DNA of 64,000 nt from Paraburkholderia diazotrophica (GTDB taxonomy: Bacteria; Pseudomonadota; Gammaproteobacteria; Burkholderiales; Burkholderiaceae), in the NCBI RefSeq assembly GCF_900108945.1, contig NZ_FNYE01000008.1, forward strand, positions 178,636-242,635, written 5' to 3'. The notes under the pieces are model-generated. The model saw only the letters and a program-made list of their open reading frames with translations. It was not told the origin of the DNA and ran no database searches. The translations under genes were made by a program, and so were the position numbers. Shown one piece after another: positions 26,997-37,440 of the stretch (position 1 is the first letter of the stretch; every line of letters starts with the position of its first letter).

Positions 26997-28040
26997 CTAG
27001 CGGCCTGGCGGCCTGGCGGCCTGGCGGCCGATCGGCGCCGGCCTGCGCCAGCGATGAAACAGGATCGAGCCGATCCAGCACAGCATGAACACGCTGACGA
27101 TCCCATAGCCGAGCGTGCCGAAGCGCGCGTTGACGGCGGCCACCGCGTCCCAGGCGCGGCCGTCGAGGCCCAGTTTGTCCGCCAGCAAGCCGAGCGCTTC
27201 GATGCCGCCGATCGCGATGGCGACGACGGCGGACACGAACGTGATGCTCGCGTTGTAGTAGAGCTTGCGCTTCGGATCGTCCATCGCCCAGCCGTACGCG
27301 TGGACCATCAGCACGTTGTCGGTCGAATCGACGAGCGTCATGCCCGCCGTGAAGAGCGCCGGAAACACGAGGATCGAGTAGAGCGGCAGACCTTTGCCCG
27401 CTTCGGCAGCGGCGATCGCGAGCAGGCCGATTTCCGTCGCCGTGTCGAAGCCGAGGCCGAACAGCACGCCGACGGGGTACATGTGCCAGCTTTTCGTCAC
27501 GAGGCGGAAAAGCGGCTTCAGCGCGCGCGACAGCAGACCGGCGGGCGCGCCGCGCGCGGCGTCTTCATGCGACAGTTGCCCGCCTCGCTGCGCGTGACGG
27601 TAGCGGCGCCATACGTCGCGCAGAATCGCGAGATTGACGCCGGCGAGCACGAGCAGGAAGGCGGAAGAGACGATCGTCCCGATGGTCCCGCCGACCGCGT
27701 GAAACGCTTCGAAGCGCCCATGCAGCGTCAGCGCCGTCAGCGCGATGCCGACTGTCGCCGCGATCACGATGCTCGAATGTCCAAGCGAGAACGCGAGCCC
27801 GACACCGAGCGGGCGCTTGCCTTCCTGCATCAGCTTGCGCGTGACGGCGTCGATGGCGGCGATGTGGTCCGCGTCGACTGCGTGCCGCAGTCCGAAGCCA
27901 TACGCGAGCAGCGCTGTGCCGAGCAGCAGCGGATAGTGGCGAAACGCGATCAGCGCCCATGCCCACGCGGCGACGTTTGCGCCGATCAGTCCGGCGTACA
28001 GCGTGACGAGGCGAGGGCGCAGTGAAGTGGGCGGCGTCAT
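26997..28040 (-). CDS. Nickel/cobalt transporter, NiCoT (HoxN/NixA) family
   Basis: A 347-aa inner-membrane permease for Ni2+ or Co2+. The defining motif RHAVDADHI (His53, Asp58, His59) in helix II is present, followed by LAFSLGHSSIV, LFGLGFDTATEI and LVDSTDNVLMVHAY, all NiCoT signatures. About eight membrane segments are visible. The ATG at 28038-28040 is preferred because the upstream frame lacks family similarity. It follows the cupin gene by 37 bp in the same direction. The C-terminal end lies in an 8-bp tandem repeat. Ni versus Co cannot be told from sequence. Confidence 0.94.
   Translation of the reverse strand: MTPPTSLRPRLVTLYAGLIGANVAAWAWALIAFRHYPLLLGTALLAYGFGLRHAVDADHIAAIDAVTRKLMQEGKRPLGVGLAFSLGHSSIVIAATVGIALTALTLHGRFEAFHAVGGTIGTIVSSAFLLVLAGVNLAILRDVWRRYRHAQRGGQLSHEDAARGAPAGLLSRALKPLFRLVTKSWHMYPVGVLFGLGFDTATEIGLLAIAAAEAGKGLPLYSILVFPALFTAGMTLVDSTDNVLMVHAYGWAMDDPKRKLYYNASITFVSAVVAIAIGGIEALGLLADKLGLDGRAWDAVAAVNARFGTLGYGIVSVFMLCWIGSILFHRWRRPAPIGRQAARPPGR
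27000..27029. repeat. 8-bp tandem repeat at the NiCoT C terminus
   Basis: CGGCCTGG is repeated three times plus a partial copy from 27001 to 27029, directly next to the TAG stop of the transporter. Because 8 is not a multiple of 3, a copy-number change would shift the last residues (RQAARPPGR) and move the stop codon. Confidence 0.8.
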
Positions 28041-28077
28041 GCGGGCGTGGTCTTGAGCGTGTGGTTTGCGCGGGACG

Positions 28078-28575
28078 TCAGTGATCGTGCGGATGCTTGT
28101 GAATCGGATCGACCCAGTAGACGGTCTCAGGCTTTTCGACGGCATCGATGTTCAGGTTCACGACGACGGCTTCGTTGTCGCTGCGCACGAGCACGCATTC
28201 GAGCGGATCGTCGGTGCTCGCGTTAATCTCCTGATGCGGCACATACGGCGGCACGAAGATGAAGTCACCGGGGCCCGCTTCCGCAGTGAATTCCAGATGC
28301 TCGCCCCAACGCATCCGCGCATGGCCGCGCACCACGTAGATGACGCTTTCTAGCGCGCCGTGATGATGCGCGCCCGTCTTCGCATTCGGATGGATCATCA
28401 CGGTGCCCGCCCACAGCTTCTGTGCGCCGACGCGTGCCGCGTTGATCGCGGCGGCGCGGTTCATGCCTGGCGTTTGCGGCGTGTTCGTGTCGAGCTGGTC
28501 GCCCTTGATGACCTTTACGCCGTGCTCGCGCCAGTCGATCGGAGTCTGGGGCGCCTGCTGATGTTCGTCGCTCAT
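28078..28575 (-). CDS. Cupin protein with His-rich C terminus, upstream of NiCoT
   Basis: A 165-aa single-domain cupin. Cupin motif 1 is visible in GAHHHGALESVIYVVRGHARM and motif 2 in GPGDFIFVPPYVPHQE; the His residues and Glu fit a metal site. The protein ends in IHKHPHDH, a run of alternating His typical of Ni/Co-binding tails. AAGGAG precedes the ATG at 28573-28575. It is the first gene of a two-gene operon with the nickel/cobalt permease (37-bp gap), so a Ni- or Co-related enzyme, sensor or chaperone role is suggested by position. No reaction can be assigned. Confidence 0.85.
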   Translation of the reverse strand: MSDEHQQAPQTPIDWREHGVKVIKGDQLDTNTPQTPGMNRAAAINAARVGAQKLWAGTVMIHPNAKTGAHHHGALESVIYVVRGHARMRWGEHLEFTAEAGPGDFIFVPPYVPHQEINASTDDPLECVLVRSDNEAVVVNLNIDAVEKPETVYWVDPIHKHPHDH

Positions 28576-28741
28576 GTGTCGTCTCCTTGTTCGGGCGGCA
28601 TTGCGCGCGGTTGACTTCATTCGCGCTCGCGCCCCTATGCGTACAACGATGTGATTGCTGATTTGATCGCGCTGGGAGTCGCTTCATTCTGGCATGGCCA
28701 AAAACTTCGCGTATGACGCTGCGCCAGAACGCGAGCGCAAC

Positions 28742-28771
28742 AAAAAAGCCCGACCTTGCGGAACGGGCTTT
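28742..28771 (-). terminator. Rho-independent terminator of fusA
   Basis: Arms AAAGCCCG (28745-28752) and CGGGCTTT (28764-28771), followed on the minus strand by a T run (TTTTTTG). It ends the transcript of the elongation factor gene. Confidence 0.88.
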
Positions 28772-28792
28772 CATGCTCGACGAGAAGACCGC

Positions 28793-30898
<2,106 letters not shown>

Positions 30899-31084
30899 GT
30901 GAACCTCCATGAGTTGGCGCGCCGGTGAATGGCGCCGGGCTTTACGCTGGGATTGAATGCGCGGCCCGGCCGATCTCGGTGCTGCAGGTGAGACTATAAG
31001 AATAGCGTGTCGCCCTGGCTTTTGCAGGAATCCTGCCAACACACGCGCAACGCCGCGCCTGCCTTGCGTTGCAATGCGGCGGAC

Positions 31085-31121
31085 GAAAAAAAGCCGGCGC
31101 GCCCCAAGGCTGCGCCGGCTT
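31085..31121 (-). terminator. Rho-independent terminator of the DUF192 gene
   Basis: Perfect 10-bp arms AAGCCGGCGC (31091-31100) and GCGCCGGCTT (31112-31121), followed on the minus strand by a run of T (31085-31092 in plus A). Confidence 0.9.
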
Positions 31122-31177
31122 GTGTTTGTTCGGCCGTTGACGGTTTCCGGCTCGCGCCGTTCGCGTGCTTGTCGTGC

Positions 31178-31693
31178 TTATTGCGGTGCCGGCAGGCCCT
31201 GAATCTTCGTTCCGGGCTTGATGCCCTTCGACGTGAACCAGCCCTTGCTCATCTCCAGCGCATACACGCCATTGTTTTTCGGGCAATGGTTGTTGGTGGT
31301 TTCGGCCTGCATCTCGTCGATGTCGGTGACCGTGCCGTCGGCGCGTATGAATGCGATCGACAGCGGAATCAACGTGTTCTTCATCCAGAAGCAATGCACG
31401 GCGTTCTCGCCGAACACGAAAAGCATGCCTTCGTTCGGCGCGAGTTGCGTGCGGTACATGAGGCCCTGCTCGCGGTCGGCGTCGTTCGCGGCAACGGCGG
31501 CGTCGATGACGAACATGCCCGCCGAGAGTTTCGCGCGCGGAAAATCGCCCGGCTGCTTCGCGCCCTGAGGCATCTGCTGTGCAAGGACGTCCTGCGAGGA
31601 CAACGTTGCCAGCGACACTGCGGACAATGCGGCGACAGGCAGTGCAACTGCAATTGCGAAGCGCGCCATCAACGAGCGCAAAGAAAATCGCAC
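31178..31693 (-). CDS. DUF192 exported protein
   Basis: A 171-aa protein. An N-terminal hydrophobic segment (FAIAVALPVAALSAVSLATL) with cleavage near VLAQQ makes it periplasmic. The rest matches DUF192: ANDADREQGLMYRTQLAPNEGMLFVF, FWMKNTLIPLSIAFI and VYALEMSKGWF (short pieces), a small beta domain. I chose the GTG at 31691-31693, which has AAGGAG seven bases upstream; the ORF is open further upstream. It has its own terminator and lies upstream of the second fusA, but is a separate unit. Function unknown. Confidence 0.88.
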   Translation of the reverse strand: MRFSLRSLMARFAIAVALPVAALSAVSLATLSSQDVLAQQMPQGAKQPGDFPRAKLSAGMFVIDAAVAANDADREQGLMYRTQLAPNEGMLFVFGENAVHCFWMKNTLIPLSIAFIRADGTVTDIDEMQAETTNNHCPKNNGVYALEMSKGWFTSKGIKPGTKIQGLPAPQ

Positions 31694-31744
31694 GACGTGA
31701 CTCCTTGCTGAATATGAACCGCGAATGTTACGCGAGCGCGTCAA

Positions 31745-31782
31745 AAACAAAAAGGCAGAGAGCCTTGCGGCCATCTGCCTTT
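31745..31782 (-). terminator. Rho-independent terminator of the KSHKK protein gene
   Basis: Arms AAAGGCAGA (31751-31759) and TCTGCCTTT (31774-31782); on the minus strand TTTTTGTTTTTG follows. It also marks the upstream edge of the DUF192 unit. Confidence 0.85.
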
Positions 31783-31837
31783 CAACGCCGTAAGAACGGC
31801 AATGATGCTAATTCTTGACTGCGTTATTGCAACAAAC

Positions 31838-32038
31838 TTATTCCGAAGCTGCCGAAGCTGCGGCTGCCGGAGCTGCCTTCTTGTGCGACTTCTTGTGTGA
31901 AACCTTCTTGTGCGACGACTTGTGAGCCGACGAAGCTGCTGCTGCCGGAGCTGCCGAAGCTGCTTCCGGTGCCGAAGCTTGTGCGAATGCTGCCGTTGCG
32001 AAGAGACCAGCGACCAGAGCGGCGATCAGTTTGTTCAT
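31838..32038 (-). CDS. Small exported Ala/Lys/His-rich protein with KSHKK repeats
   Basis: A 66-aa protein. Residues 1-19 are a clear signal peptide (MNKLIAALVAGLFATAAFA) with cleavage after AFA, followed by about 20 Ala-rich residues, then HKSSHKKVSHKKSHKKAAP, a run of four basic repeats, and an Ala/Ser tail. The mature part is about 47 residues, very basic and His-rich. GAGGA precedes the ATG, and a good terminator follows. I do not recognise the family; similar small Lys/Ala proteins are common in Burkholderia. Roles such as metal or polyanion binding are possible but unproven. Confidence 0.8.
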   Translation of the reverse strand: MNKLIAALVAGLFATAAFAQASAPEAASAAPAAAASSAHKSSHKKVSHKKSHKKAAPAAAASAASE

Positions 32039-32443
32039 TTTGTGAATCCTCGACTTTAGTTAATTAACCAAATGACCCGGTTAGGTTGAGTCATGTCGTT
32101 AAACGTGCCGTCCACCTTTCGGTTGACATCCGCATCGAAGAAATTTTTCTCAGCGGCTGCTAGCGTTCGGACACCCCGTACAGGTCGTCGAAGCGGCTTG
32201 TATCAAGGCTCTTGAGGCTCAATGCCGGACAGCTTCAGCGGCATCTGCGTCGAATAACGCGTGACGTTGCGGCACGGTTGACGAAAATCTTCTGGAATTT
32301 TTTTGAGTGCGCCGCGCGGACGTTCGAATGCTTTTTTGAGGCTCTATCGCACGCTTTTCAAATAGCGAAAAGAACAGAAAACTGCATGCCGATACAACGG
32401 CTTAGTGCTGCCGATGACGAGGTTTTCCGAGGTATGGCGGTTG
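32039..32443. other. Intergenic region between rluE-like and KSHKK genes
   Basis: About 405 bp, both neighbours on the minus strand. It should hold the promoter and leader of the small exported protein. It is locally less GC-rich around 32100-32400 (for example GGAATTTTTTTGAG). I see no gene; an open plus-strand frame at 32212-32613 overlaps the rluE-like gene antisense. Confidence 0.6.
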
Positions 32444-33013
32444 CTATGCGAGGCCATCCCACGGTGCGCGCGAAGGCAACTCGATGCACTCGCCCGGCTG
32501 CAATCCGAGCGAAAAGATATCGAGCGCGCCGACACCGACGCGCACGAGACGCAGCGTCGGAAAGCCGACGGCTGCCGTCATGCGGCGCACCTGACGGTTC
32601 TTGCCTTCGGTGATCGACAGTTCGATCCACGTCGTGGGAATCGCGGCGCGATAACGGATAGGCGGCGTGCGTGCCCATAGCGCATCGCCGGGCTCGACGA
32701 AATCCACGCGGCAGGGGCGCGTCACATAGTCGCCGAGATCGACGCCGCGCGCGAGCGCCTTCAGATCGTTCGGACCAGGCGCGCCTTCGACTTGCGCCCA
32801 ATAGCGCTTCACCAGCTTGTGACGCGGCTCGGCGATGCGCGCCTGCAATGCGCCGTCGTCGGTGAGCAGCAGCAGGCCTTCGCTATCGGAGTCGAGTCGG
32901 CCGGCGGGATAGACACCGGGCACTTTCACCCAGTCGGCAAGCGACGCGCGTGTTTCGTGCGGCGAGAACTGGCAGATCGTGCCGAAAGGCTTGTTGAGAG
33001 CGAGCAGAGTCAT
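32444..33013 (-). CDS. rluE: Ribosomal large subunit pseudouridine synthase, RluE/RsuA type
   Basis: A 189-aa enzyme that isomerises uridine to pseudouridine in 23S rRNA (position 2457 for E. coli RluE). It starts MTLLALNKPFGTICQFSPHE, close to RluE. The catalytic Asp lies in GRLDSDSEGLLLLTDDG, and ITEGKNRQVRRMTAAVGFPTLRLVRV is the usual C-terminal motif (quoted in parts). There is no S4 domain, which fits RluE rather than RsuA. The ATG at 33011-33013 is preferred. It is divergent from icd. Confidence 0.9.
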   Translation of the reverse strand: MTLLALNKPFGTICQFSPHETRASLADWVKVPGVYPAGRLDSDSEGLLLLTDDGALQARIAEPRHKLVKRYWAQVEGAPGPNDLKALARGVDLGDYVTRPCRVDFVEPGDALWARTPPIRYRAAIPTTWIELSITEGKNRQVRRMTAAVGFPTLRLVRVGVGALDIFSLGLQPGECIELPSRAPWDGLA

Positions 33014-33149
33014 GCGTGAGCGAAGCACAGTGCGGACGCGGCGTCCGTGCGGTCGCAGCAACGCGATCGCCGCGCGCCGACGGCCAGTACGGGCAAGTCC
33101 GGTGGCAAATGGCGAGATCTTAATGCATAATATGGAACGTTATGTCTTG

Positions 33150-33165
33150 TGTCTTATATAAGACA
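33150..33165. promoter_or_regulatory. Perfect 16-bp palindrome upstream of icd
   Basis: TGTCTTATATAAGACA is fully palindromic, and an extra half site TGTCTT lies 7 bp before it (33143-33148). It sits between the divergent rluE and icd genes, about 245 bp before the icd ATG, just after a TATA-like TGCATAATATGG. This is the pattern of a transcription-factor operator controlling a TCA-cycle gene. Confidence 0.75.
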
Positions 33166-33409
33166 TAGGAGATGCGACTCCTCTCGCGCCAGCGAGGCCG
33201 CCGCGGCATGCGTTGGTGCTCGTCCCGAGGGCAGCGTTACGCTGACGTGGGCTAGAATACCCGCCTGCCTGTCTGCTGCATGAGCGTTGGCTCGCAGTAT
33301 CGGGTATCGGCATTCGCAGCGGCATCTTGCCGCGTCGCGCGCAAGAGGAGCGCCCCGGTTTCGCAGTTCCAACCTGTTCTCACAGACCAGCCATCACTGG
33401 AGTCCGATC

Positions 33410-34666
33410 ATGGCGTATCAGCACATCAAGGTTCCGACTGACGGTGACAAGATCACAGTCAACGCGGATTTCTCGCTCAACGTTTCCGACCAGCCGATCA
33501 TTCCGTACATCGAAGGCGACGGCACGGGCTTCGACATCACGCCCGTGATGCTCAAGGTCGTCGATGCCGCCGTTGAAAAGGCCTACGGCGGCAAGCGAAA
33601 GATTCACTGGATGGAGATTTACGCGGGCGAGAAGGCGACCAAGGTCTACGGTCCCGATGTGTGGCTTCCTGACGAAACGCTGGAGGTGCTGAAGGAATAC
33701 GTCGTGTCGATCAAGGGGCCGCTGACGACGCCTGTCGGCGGCGGCATCCGTTCGTTGAACGTCGCGCTGCGCCAGGAGCTCGACCTTTACGTGTGCCTGC
33801 GTCCCGTGCAGTACTTCAAGGGTGTGCCGTCGCCGCTGCGCGAGCCGGAGAAGGTCAACATGGTGATCTTCCGCGAGAACTCGGAAGACATCTACGCGGG
33901 CATCGAATGGCCGGCCGAATCGCCGGAGGCGAAGAAGGTCATCAAGTTCCTGCGCGAAGAAATGGGCGTGAAGAAAATCCGCTTCCCCGACACGTCGGGC
34001 ATCGGCGTGAAGCCGGTGTCGCGCGAGGGCACGGAACGTCTGGTGCGCAAGGCGATCCAGTATGCGATCGACAACGATCGCCGCACGGTCACGCTGGTTC
34101 ACAAGGGCAACATCATGAAGTACACGGAAGGCGCATTCCGTGACTACGGCTACGCGCTCGCACAGAAGGAATTCGGCGCGGAGCTGATCGAAGGCGGCCC
34201 GTGGATGAAGGTGAAGAATCCGAAGACGGGCAACGACATCGTCGTGAAGGACGTGATCGCCGATGCGTTCCTGCAGCAGATCCTGCTGCGTCCCGCCGAA
34301 TACGATGTGATCGCCACGCTGAACCTGAACGGCGACTACATCTCCGATGCGCTGGCGGCACAGGTCGGCGGCATCGGCATCGCGCCGGGCGCCAACATGT
34401 CGGATTCCGTCGCGATGTTCGAAGCGACGCACGGCACGGCGCCGAAGTACGCGGGCAAGGATTATGTGAATCCTGGCTCGGAAATTCTCTCGGCGGAAAT
34501 GATGCTGCGCCACCTGGGCTGGACGGAAGCAGCAGACGTCATCATCTCGTCGATGGAAAAGTCGATTCTGTCGAAGCGCGTGACGTATGACTTCGCGCGT
34601 CTGATGGAAGGCGCGACGCAAGTTTCCTGCTCGGGTTTCGGGCAGGTGTTGATCGAGCATATGTGA
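33410..34666 (+). CDS. icd: NADP-dependent isocitrate dehydrogenase
   Basis: Oxidative decarboxylation of isocitrate to 2-oxoglutarate in the TCA cycle; cytoplasmic dimer. The protein is 418 aa. [17 protein letters not shown], the substrate loop [20 protein letters not shown] (with the phosphorylatable Ser), [25 protein letters not shown] and [15 protein letters not shown] are present, all typical of the E. coli-type enzyme. GGAG lies before the ATG at 33410. A strong terminator follows. The palindrome about 245 bp upstream probably controls it. Confidence 0.97.
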   Translation: MAYQHIKVPTDGDKITVNADFSLNVSDQPIIPYIEGDGTGFDITPVMLKVVDAAVEKAYGGKRKIHWMEIYAGEKATKVYGPDVWLPDETLEVLKEYVVSIKGPLTTPVGGGIRSLNVALRQELDLYVCLRPVQYFKGVPSPLREPEKVNMVIFRENSEDIYAGIEWPAESPEAKKVIKFLREEMGVKKIRFPDTSGIGVKPVSREGTERLVRKAIQYAIDNDRRTVTLVHKGNIMKYTEGAFRDYGYALAQKEFGAELIEGGPWMKVKNPKTGNDIVVKDVIADAFLQQILLRPAEYDVIATLNLNGDYISDALAAQVGGIGIAPGANMSDSVAMFEATHGTAPKYAGKDYVNPGSEILSAEMMLRHLGWTEAADVIISSMEKSILSKRVTYDFARLMEGATQVSCSGFGQVLIEHM

Positions 34667-34698
34667 TCGCGTCTTAACGCTTCGGTATCCTGCACGGA

Positions 34699-34729
34699 CC
34701 CCGGCAAGCTCTTGCTTGCCGGGGTTTTT
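34699..34729 (+). terminator. Rho-independent terminator of icd
   Basis: Perfect 11-bp arms CCCCGGCAAGC (34699-34709) and GCTTGCCGGGG (34714-34724), then TTTTT. Confidence 0.92.
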
Positions 34730-34831
34730 CGTTTGGGCTTGCGTCATCAACGCATTGGCCGCGCTGCGTTATGATCGAGTGATCCGCCTTGTCATCGGAC
34801 ATCGCATTCCCGTACCCGTCGATAGATACGC

Positions 34832-35191
34832 ATGACTCTGCTTTCGCGCATCCTCATCGTGTTGACGCTCGCCTTGCTCGGCATGCAGGGCGCGTCCGCG
34901 TGCGAGCATGAGCATGCGTCGCAGCCGCCGCGAACGATGCACTCGCATGAGTCGATGCGCGTCGTTGCAATGCATTGCGATGTTTCGATGGACACGCGCG
35001 ATGCGGGCTCGCCTTGCAGCCACTCGCATTCGCTGTGCTGCATGACGATGTGCGGCGTTCACTGCAGCGCGATGCTGTCGGGTGCGGGCGTTCCCGCGCG
35101 CATGTCGTCGGCCGACGTGCCCGTCCCTCGCAGCGACCCGGCGTGCGCGGGTGTCACGCGCGCGCCGCCGGTGCGGCCGCCGATCGTGTGA
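34832..35191 (+). CDS. Small exported Cys/His/Met-rich protein, CopL-like
   Basis: A 119-aa protein. A signal peptide (LLSRILIVLTLALLGMQGASA) is followed by a mature part of about 95 residues rich in metal ligands: CEHEHASQPP, MHSHESMRVVAMHC, CSHSHSLCCMTMCGVHCSAM. This resembles CopL-type and related small copper-responsive proteins that sit before copper-resistance oxidases. It precedes the multicopper oxidase gene by about 140 bp on the same strand, so copper handling is the likely role. No strong ribosome site is visible. The family assignment is tentative. Confidence 0.7.
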   Translation: MTLLSRILIVLTLALLGMQGASACEHEHASQPPRTMHSHESMRVVAMHCDVSMDTRDAGSPCSHSHSLCCMTMCGVHCSAMLSGAGVPARMSSADVPVPRSDPACAGVTRAPPVRPPIV

Positions 35192-35331
35192 CTGCTTCGT
35201 GTCGGCGCGCTTATTCGTGGCGCGCAAAAACGCAACGCGATGCGTGAGCGCACACGCGCTCGCAACTCGTCACACGATCCATGCGCGGCGAGCACTCTGA
35301 TTGCCGCGCCGCATCAGCAAGGAAACGATCC

Positions 35332-36972
35332 ATGATTCGCAGGGAATTTCTCGTCCGCACGTTGAGCGCCGCCGTTGCTTCGCTCTTCGCGCGCGACGTT
35401 TTCGCACAGCACTCGATGCACGACATGCATGGCACGCACGACATGTCCGGCATGGGCGATATGAAAGACATGCCCGGCATGTCGCAGGATCATGCGGCCC
35501 ACTCGCATGCCGCGTCGTCCGCTGGCCACCTCGCGTCCGAAACGGCGCTGCCCGCAGGCGCGCCACTCGCCTCATTCCGCAAGCTCGTGAACGAGAGCAG
35601 CGAGCCGGGCGTCTTTCGAGCGACGCTCGTCGCGCAGCCAGTGCGCCGCCAGTTGGTGCCGGGTCATTCCACCGCGCTGTGGCTCTACGGTGATGCCGCG
35701 CAAGGCTCGATCGTCGGTCCGCTGATCGACGTGCGCGAAGGCGACACCGTCGAAATCCGCTTCGTCAACCGTTTGCCGCAGCCGTCGACGATCCACTGGC
35801 ACGGGCTACCCGTGCCGCCCGATCAGGACGGCAATCCGACGAACCCCGTCGCGCCTGGCGCGACGCACGTCTATCGCTTCACGCTGCCGCGCGGCAGCGC
35901 GGGCACGTACTGGTATCACCCGCATCCGCACATGATGACGGCGGAGCAGGTGTTTCGCGGGCTGGCAGGGCCGATCATCGTGCGCGCCGCTGACGACCCC
36001 CTCGCCGCATTTCCGGAACGGCACCTGTTCTTCTCGGACCTGAAGCTAGCAAGCGACGCGTCCATCGCGCCGAACGACATGATGGACTGGATGAACGGCC
36101 GGGAAGGCCAGTTCGTTCTGGTGAACGGCGCGCGCCGTCCGCGTCTCACCGTCGCGCAGGACGAGCGCTGGCGTTTATGGAATGGGTGTAGTGCCCGCTA
36201 TCTGAGATTGTCGCTCGGCGGCGAACGGACCTTCACGCAGGTCGGCACGGACGGCGGTCTGCTCGACAAGCCGCGCGATGGTCTGACGGAGTTGCTGCTC
36301 GCGCCCGGCGAGCGCGCGGAGATGGTCGTGCGCGCGGGTGCGCAGCCGTCGACGGCGGTTCTCACCGCTGCCGTCCATGACCGCCGCAAGATGACGATGA
36401 CGGAAGGCCGCAGCCTGCCCGCCGATCCGGCGAAAGCGCTCGCCGATGTCCGCTTCGAGCCTGGCCCGGCGGCGGCGGCGCGCGCCGTGCCGCCGACGCT
36501 GCGGCCCATCGCGCCGCTGTTGTCGTCGGCGGACACGGCCGCCGGCAAAGTGCCGCGCAAATCCGTCGTCTTCGCCGAAGCGATGGACATGAAGGCGATG
36601 CATCGTCCCGGCGCGATGATGTCCACGCTGCCGCCCGGCATGAAATTCATGGTCAACGGCGCGACATTCGATCCGTCGCACATCGCGCTAACCAGCCGGG
36701 CGGGCGAGGTCGAAGTCTGGTCGATCGAAAACCGCACCGACATGGATCATCCGTTTCACCTGCACGGCACGCAGTTCCAGGTCATCGAGCGCGAGCAAAC
36801 GGGCGCGAAGACACCCGAGCCGTATCTTGCATGGCGGGATACCGTCGACGTTCGGCGGGGAGAGACGGTGCGCATCGCGACGGTCCAGCGCGACGCGGGC
36901 GAGCGGATGTTCCACTGCCACATTCTGGAACATGAGGATCTCGGCATGATGGCGACCCTCAAGGTCGTCTGA
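35332..36972 (+). CDS. Multicopper oxidase (CueO/CopA type), Tat exported
   Basis: A 546-aa periplasmic copper enzyme. The start MIRREFLVRTLSAAVASLF is a twin-arginine signal. Residues about 27-60 are Met/His-rich (HSMHDMHGTHDMSGMGDM in part), like the copper-binding segment of CueO or PcoA. Copper ligands: HWHG (155-158), YWYHPHPH (about 193-200), HPFHLHG and HCHILEHEDLGMM; the last gives T1, T2 and T3 ligands with an axial Met. It is likely a cuprous oxidase for copper detoxification. AAGGAA precedes the ATG. It follows the CopL-like gene and ends before a bidirectional terminator. Confidence 0.93.
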   Translation: MIRREFLVRTLSAAVASLFARDVFAQHSMHDMHGTHDMSGMGDMKDMPGMSQDHAAHSHAASSAGHLASETALPAGAPLASFRKLVNESSEPGVFRATLVAQPVRRQLVPGHSTALWLYGDAAQGSIVGPLIDVREGDTVEIRFVNRLPQPSTIHWHGLPVPPDQDGNPTNPVAPGATHVYRFTLPRGSAGTYWYHPHPHMMTAEQVFRGLAGPIIVRAADDPLAAFPERHLFFSDLKLASDASIAPNDMMDWMNGREGQFVLVNGARRPRLTVAQDERWRLWNGCSARYLRLSLGGERTFTQVGTDGGLLDKPRDGLTELLLAPGERAEMVVRAGAQPSTAVLTAAVHDRRKMTMTEGRSLPADPAKALADVRFEPGPAAAARAVPPTLRPIAPLLSSADTAAGKVPRKSVVFAEAMDMKAMHRPGAMMSTLPPGMKFMVNGATFDPSHIALTSRAGEVEVWSIENRTDMDHPFHLHGTQFQVIEREQTGAKTPEPYLAWRDTVDVRRGETVRIATVQRDAGERMFHCHILEHEDLGMMATLKVV

Positions 36973-37017
36973 TTGCTGCCGTAGATACCGATAGCGGCGC
37001 GGGCTGCGCCAGAAACG

Positions 37018-37046
37018 AAAAAACCCGGCGTGATGCCGGGTTTTCA
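37018..37046. terminator. Bidirectional terminator between the multicopper oxidase and cspA
   Basis: Arms AAAACCCGGC (37020-37029) and GCCGGGTTTT (37035-37044). T runs follow in both directions, so it serves the convergent oxidase and cspA genes. Confidence 0.88.
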
Positions 37047-37066
37047 AGGGTGCGGAACCGAACGTA

Positions 37067-37273
37067 TCAGGCTGCGGCCTGAATGTTCGATGCCTGCTTG
37101 CCCTTCGGGCCTTGAACGACCTCGAAGCTGACCTTCTGGCCTTCCTTGAGGGTCTTGAAACCGTTCATCTGGATAGCCGAAAAGTGTGCAAACAGATCCT
37201 CACCGCCTTCGTCGGGCGTAATGAATCCGAAACCCTTTGCGTCGTTGAACCACTTGACCGTACCAGTTGCCAT
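37067..37273 (-). CDS. cspA: Cold-shock protein, CspA family
   Basis: A 68-aa single-stranded nucleic-acid binding protein, one cold-shock domain. RNP1 is KGFGFI and RNP2 is DLFAHFS; the start [18 protein letters not shown] is standard. It probably melts RNA structure at low temperature or is constitutively used; which Csp paralogue it is cannot be told. A long leader of about 130 nt before the ATG, starting at a good sigma70 promoter, is typical of cold-inducible csp genes. Confidence 0.96.
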   Translation of the reverse strand: MATGTVKWFNDAKGFGFITPDEGGEDLFAHFSAIQMNGFKTLKEGQKVSFEVVQGPKGKQASNIQAAA

Positions 37274-37411
37274 ACCAACTTCCCCTGTAACTCAAAAGCT
37301 GCCACGAGCCCTCGAAAAGCTCAACGACCGCAGGATGCAGTCGTCCCTCCTCACAAGCTCACCAACGGCATTTTTTCGTATAGACCACTTATTGAAAAAA
37401 GTGCCAGCTTG

Positions 37412-37440
37412 ATTGTTGAGTCTCTTTAATCGAGTGTCAA
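37412..37440 (-). promoter_or_regulatory. sigma70 promoter of cspA
   Basis: On the minus strand TTGACA (37435-37440) is followed after exactly 17 bp by AACAAT (37412-37417). Transcription would start near 37405, leaving a leader of about 130 nt before the cspA ATG. Confidence 0.75.
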
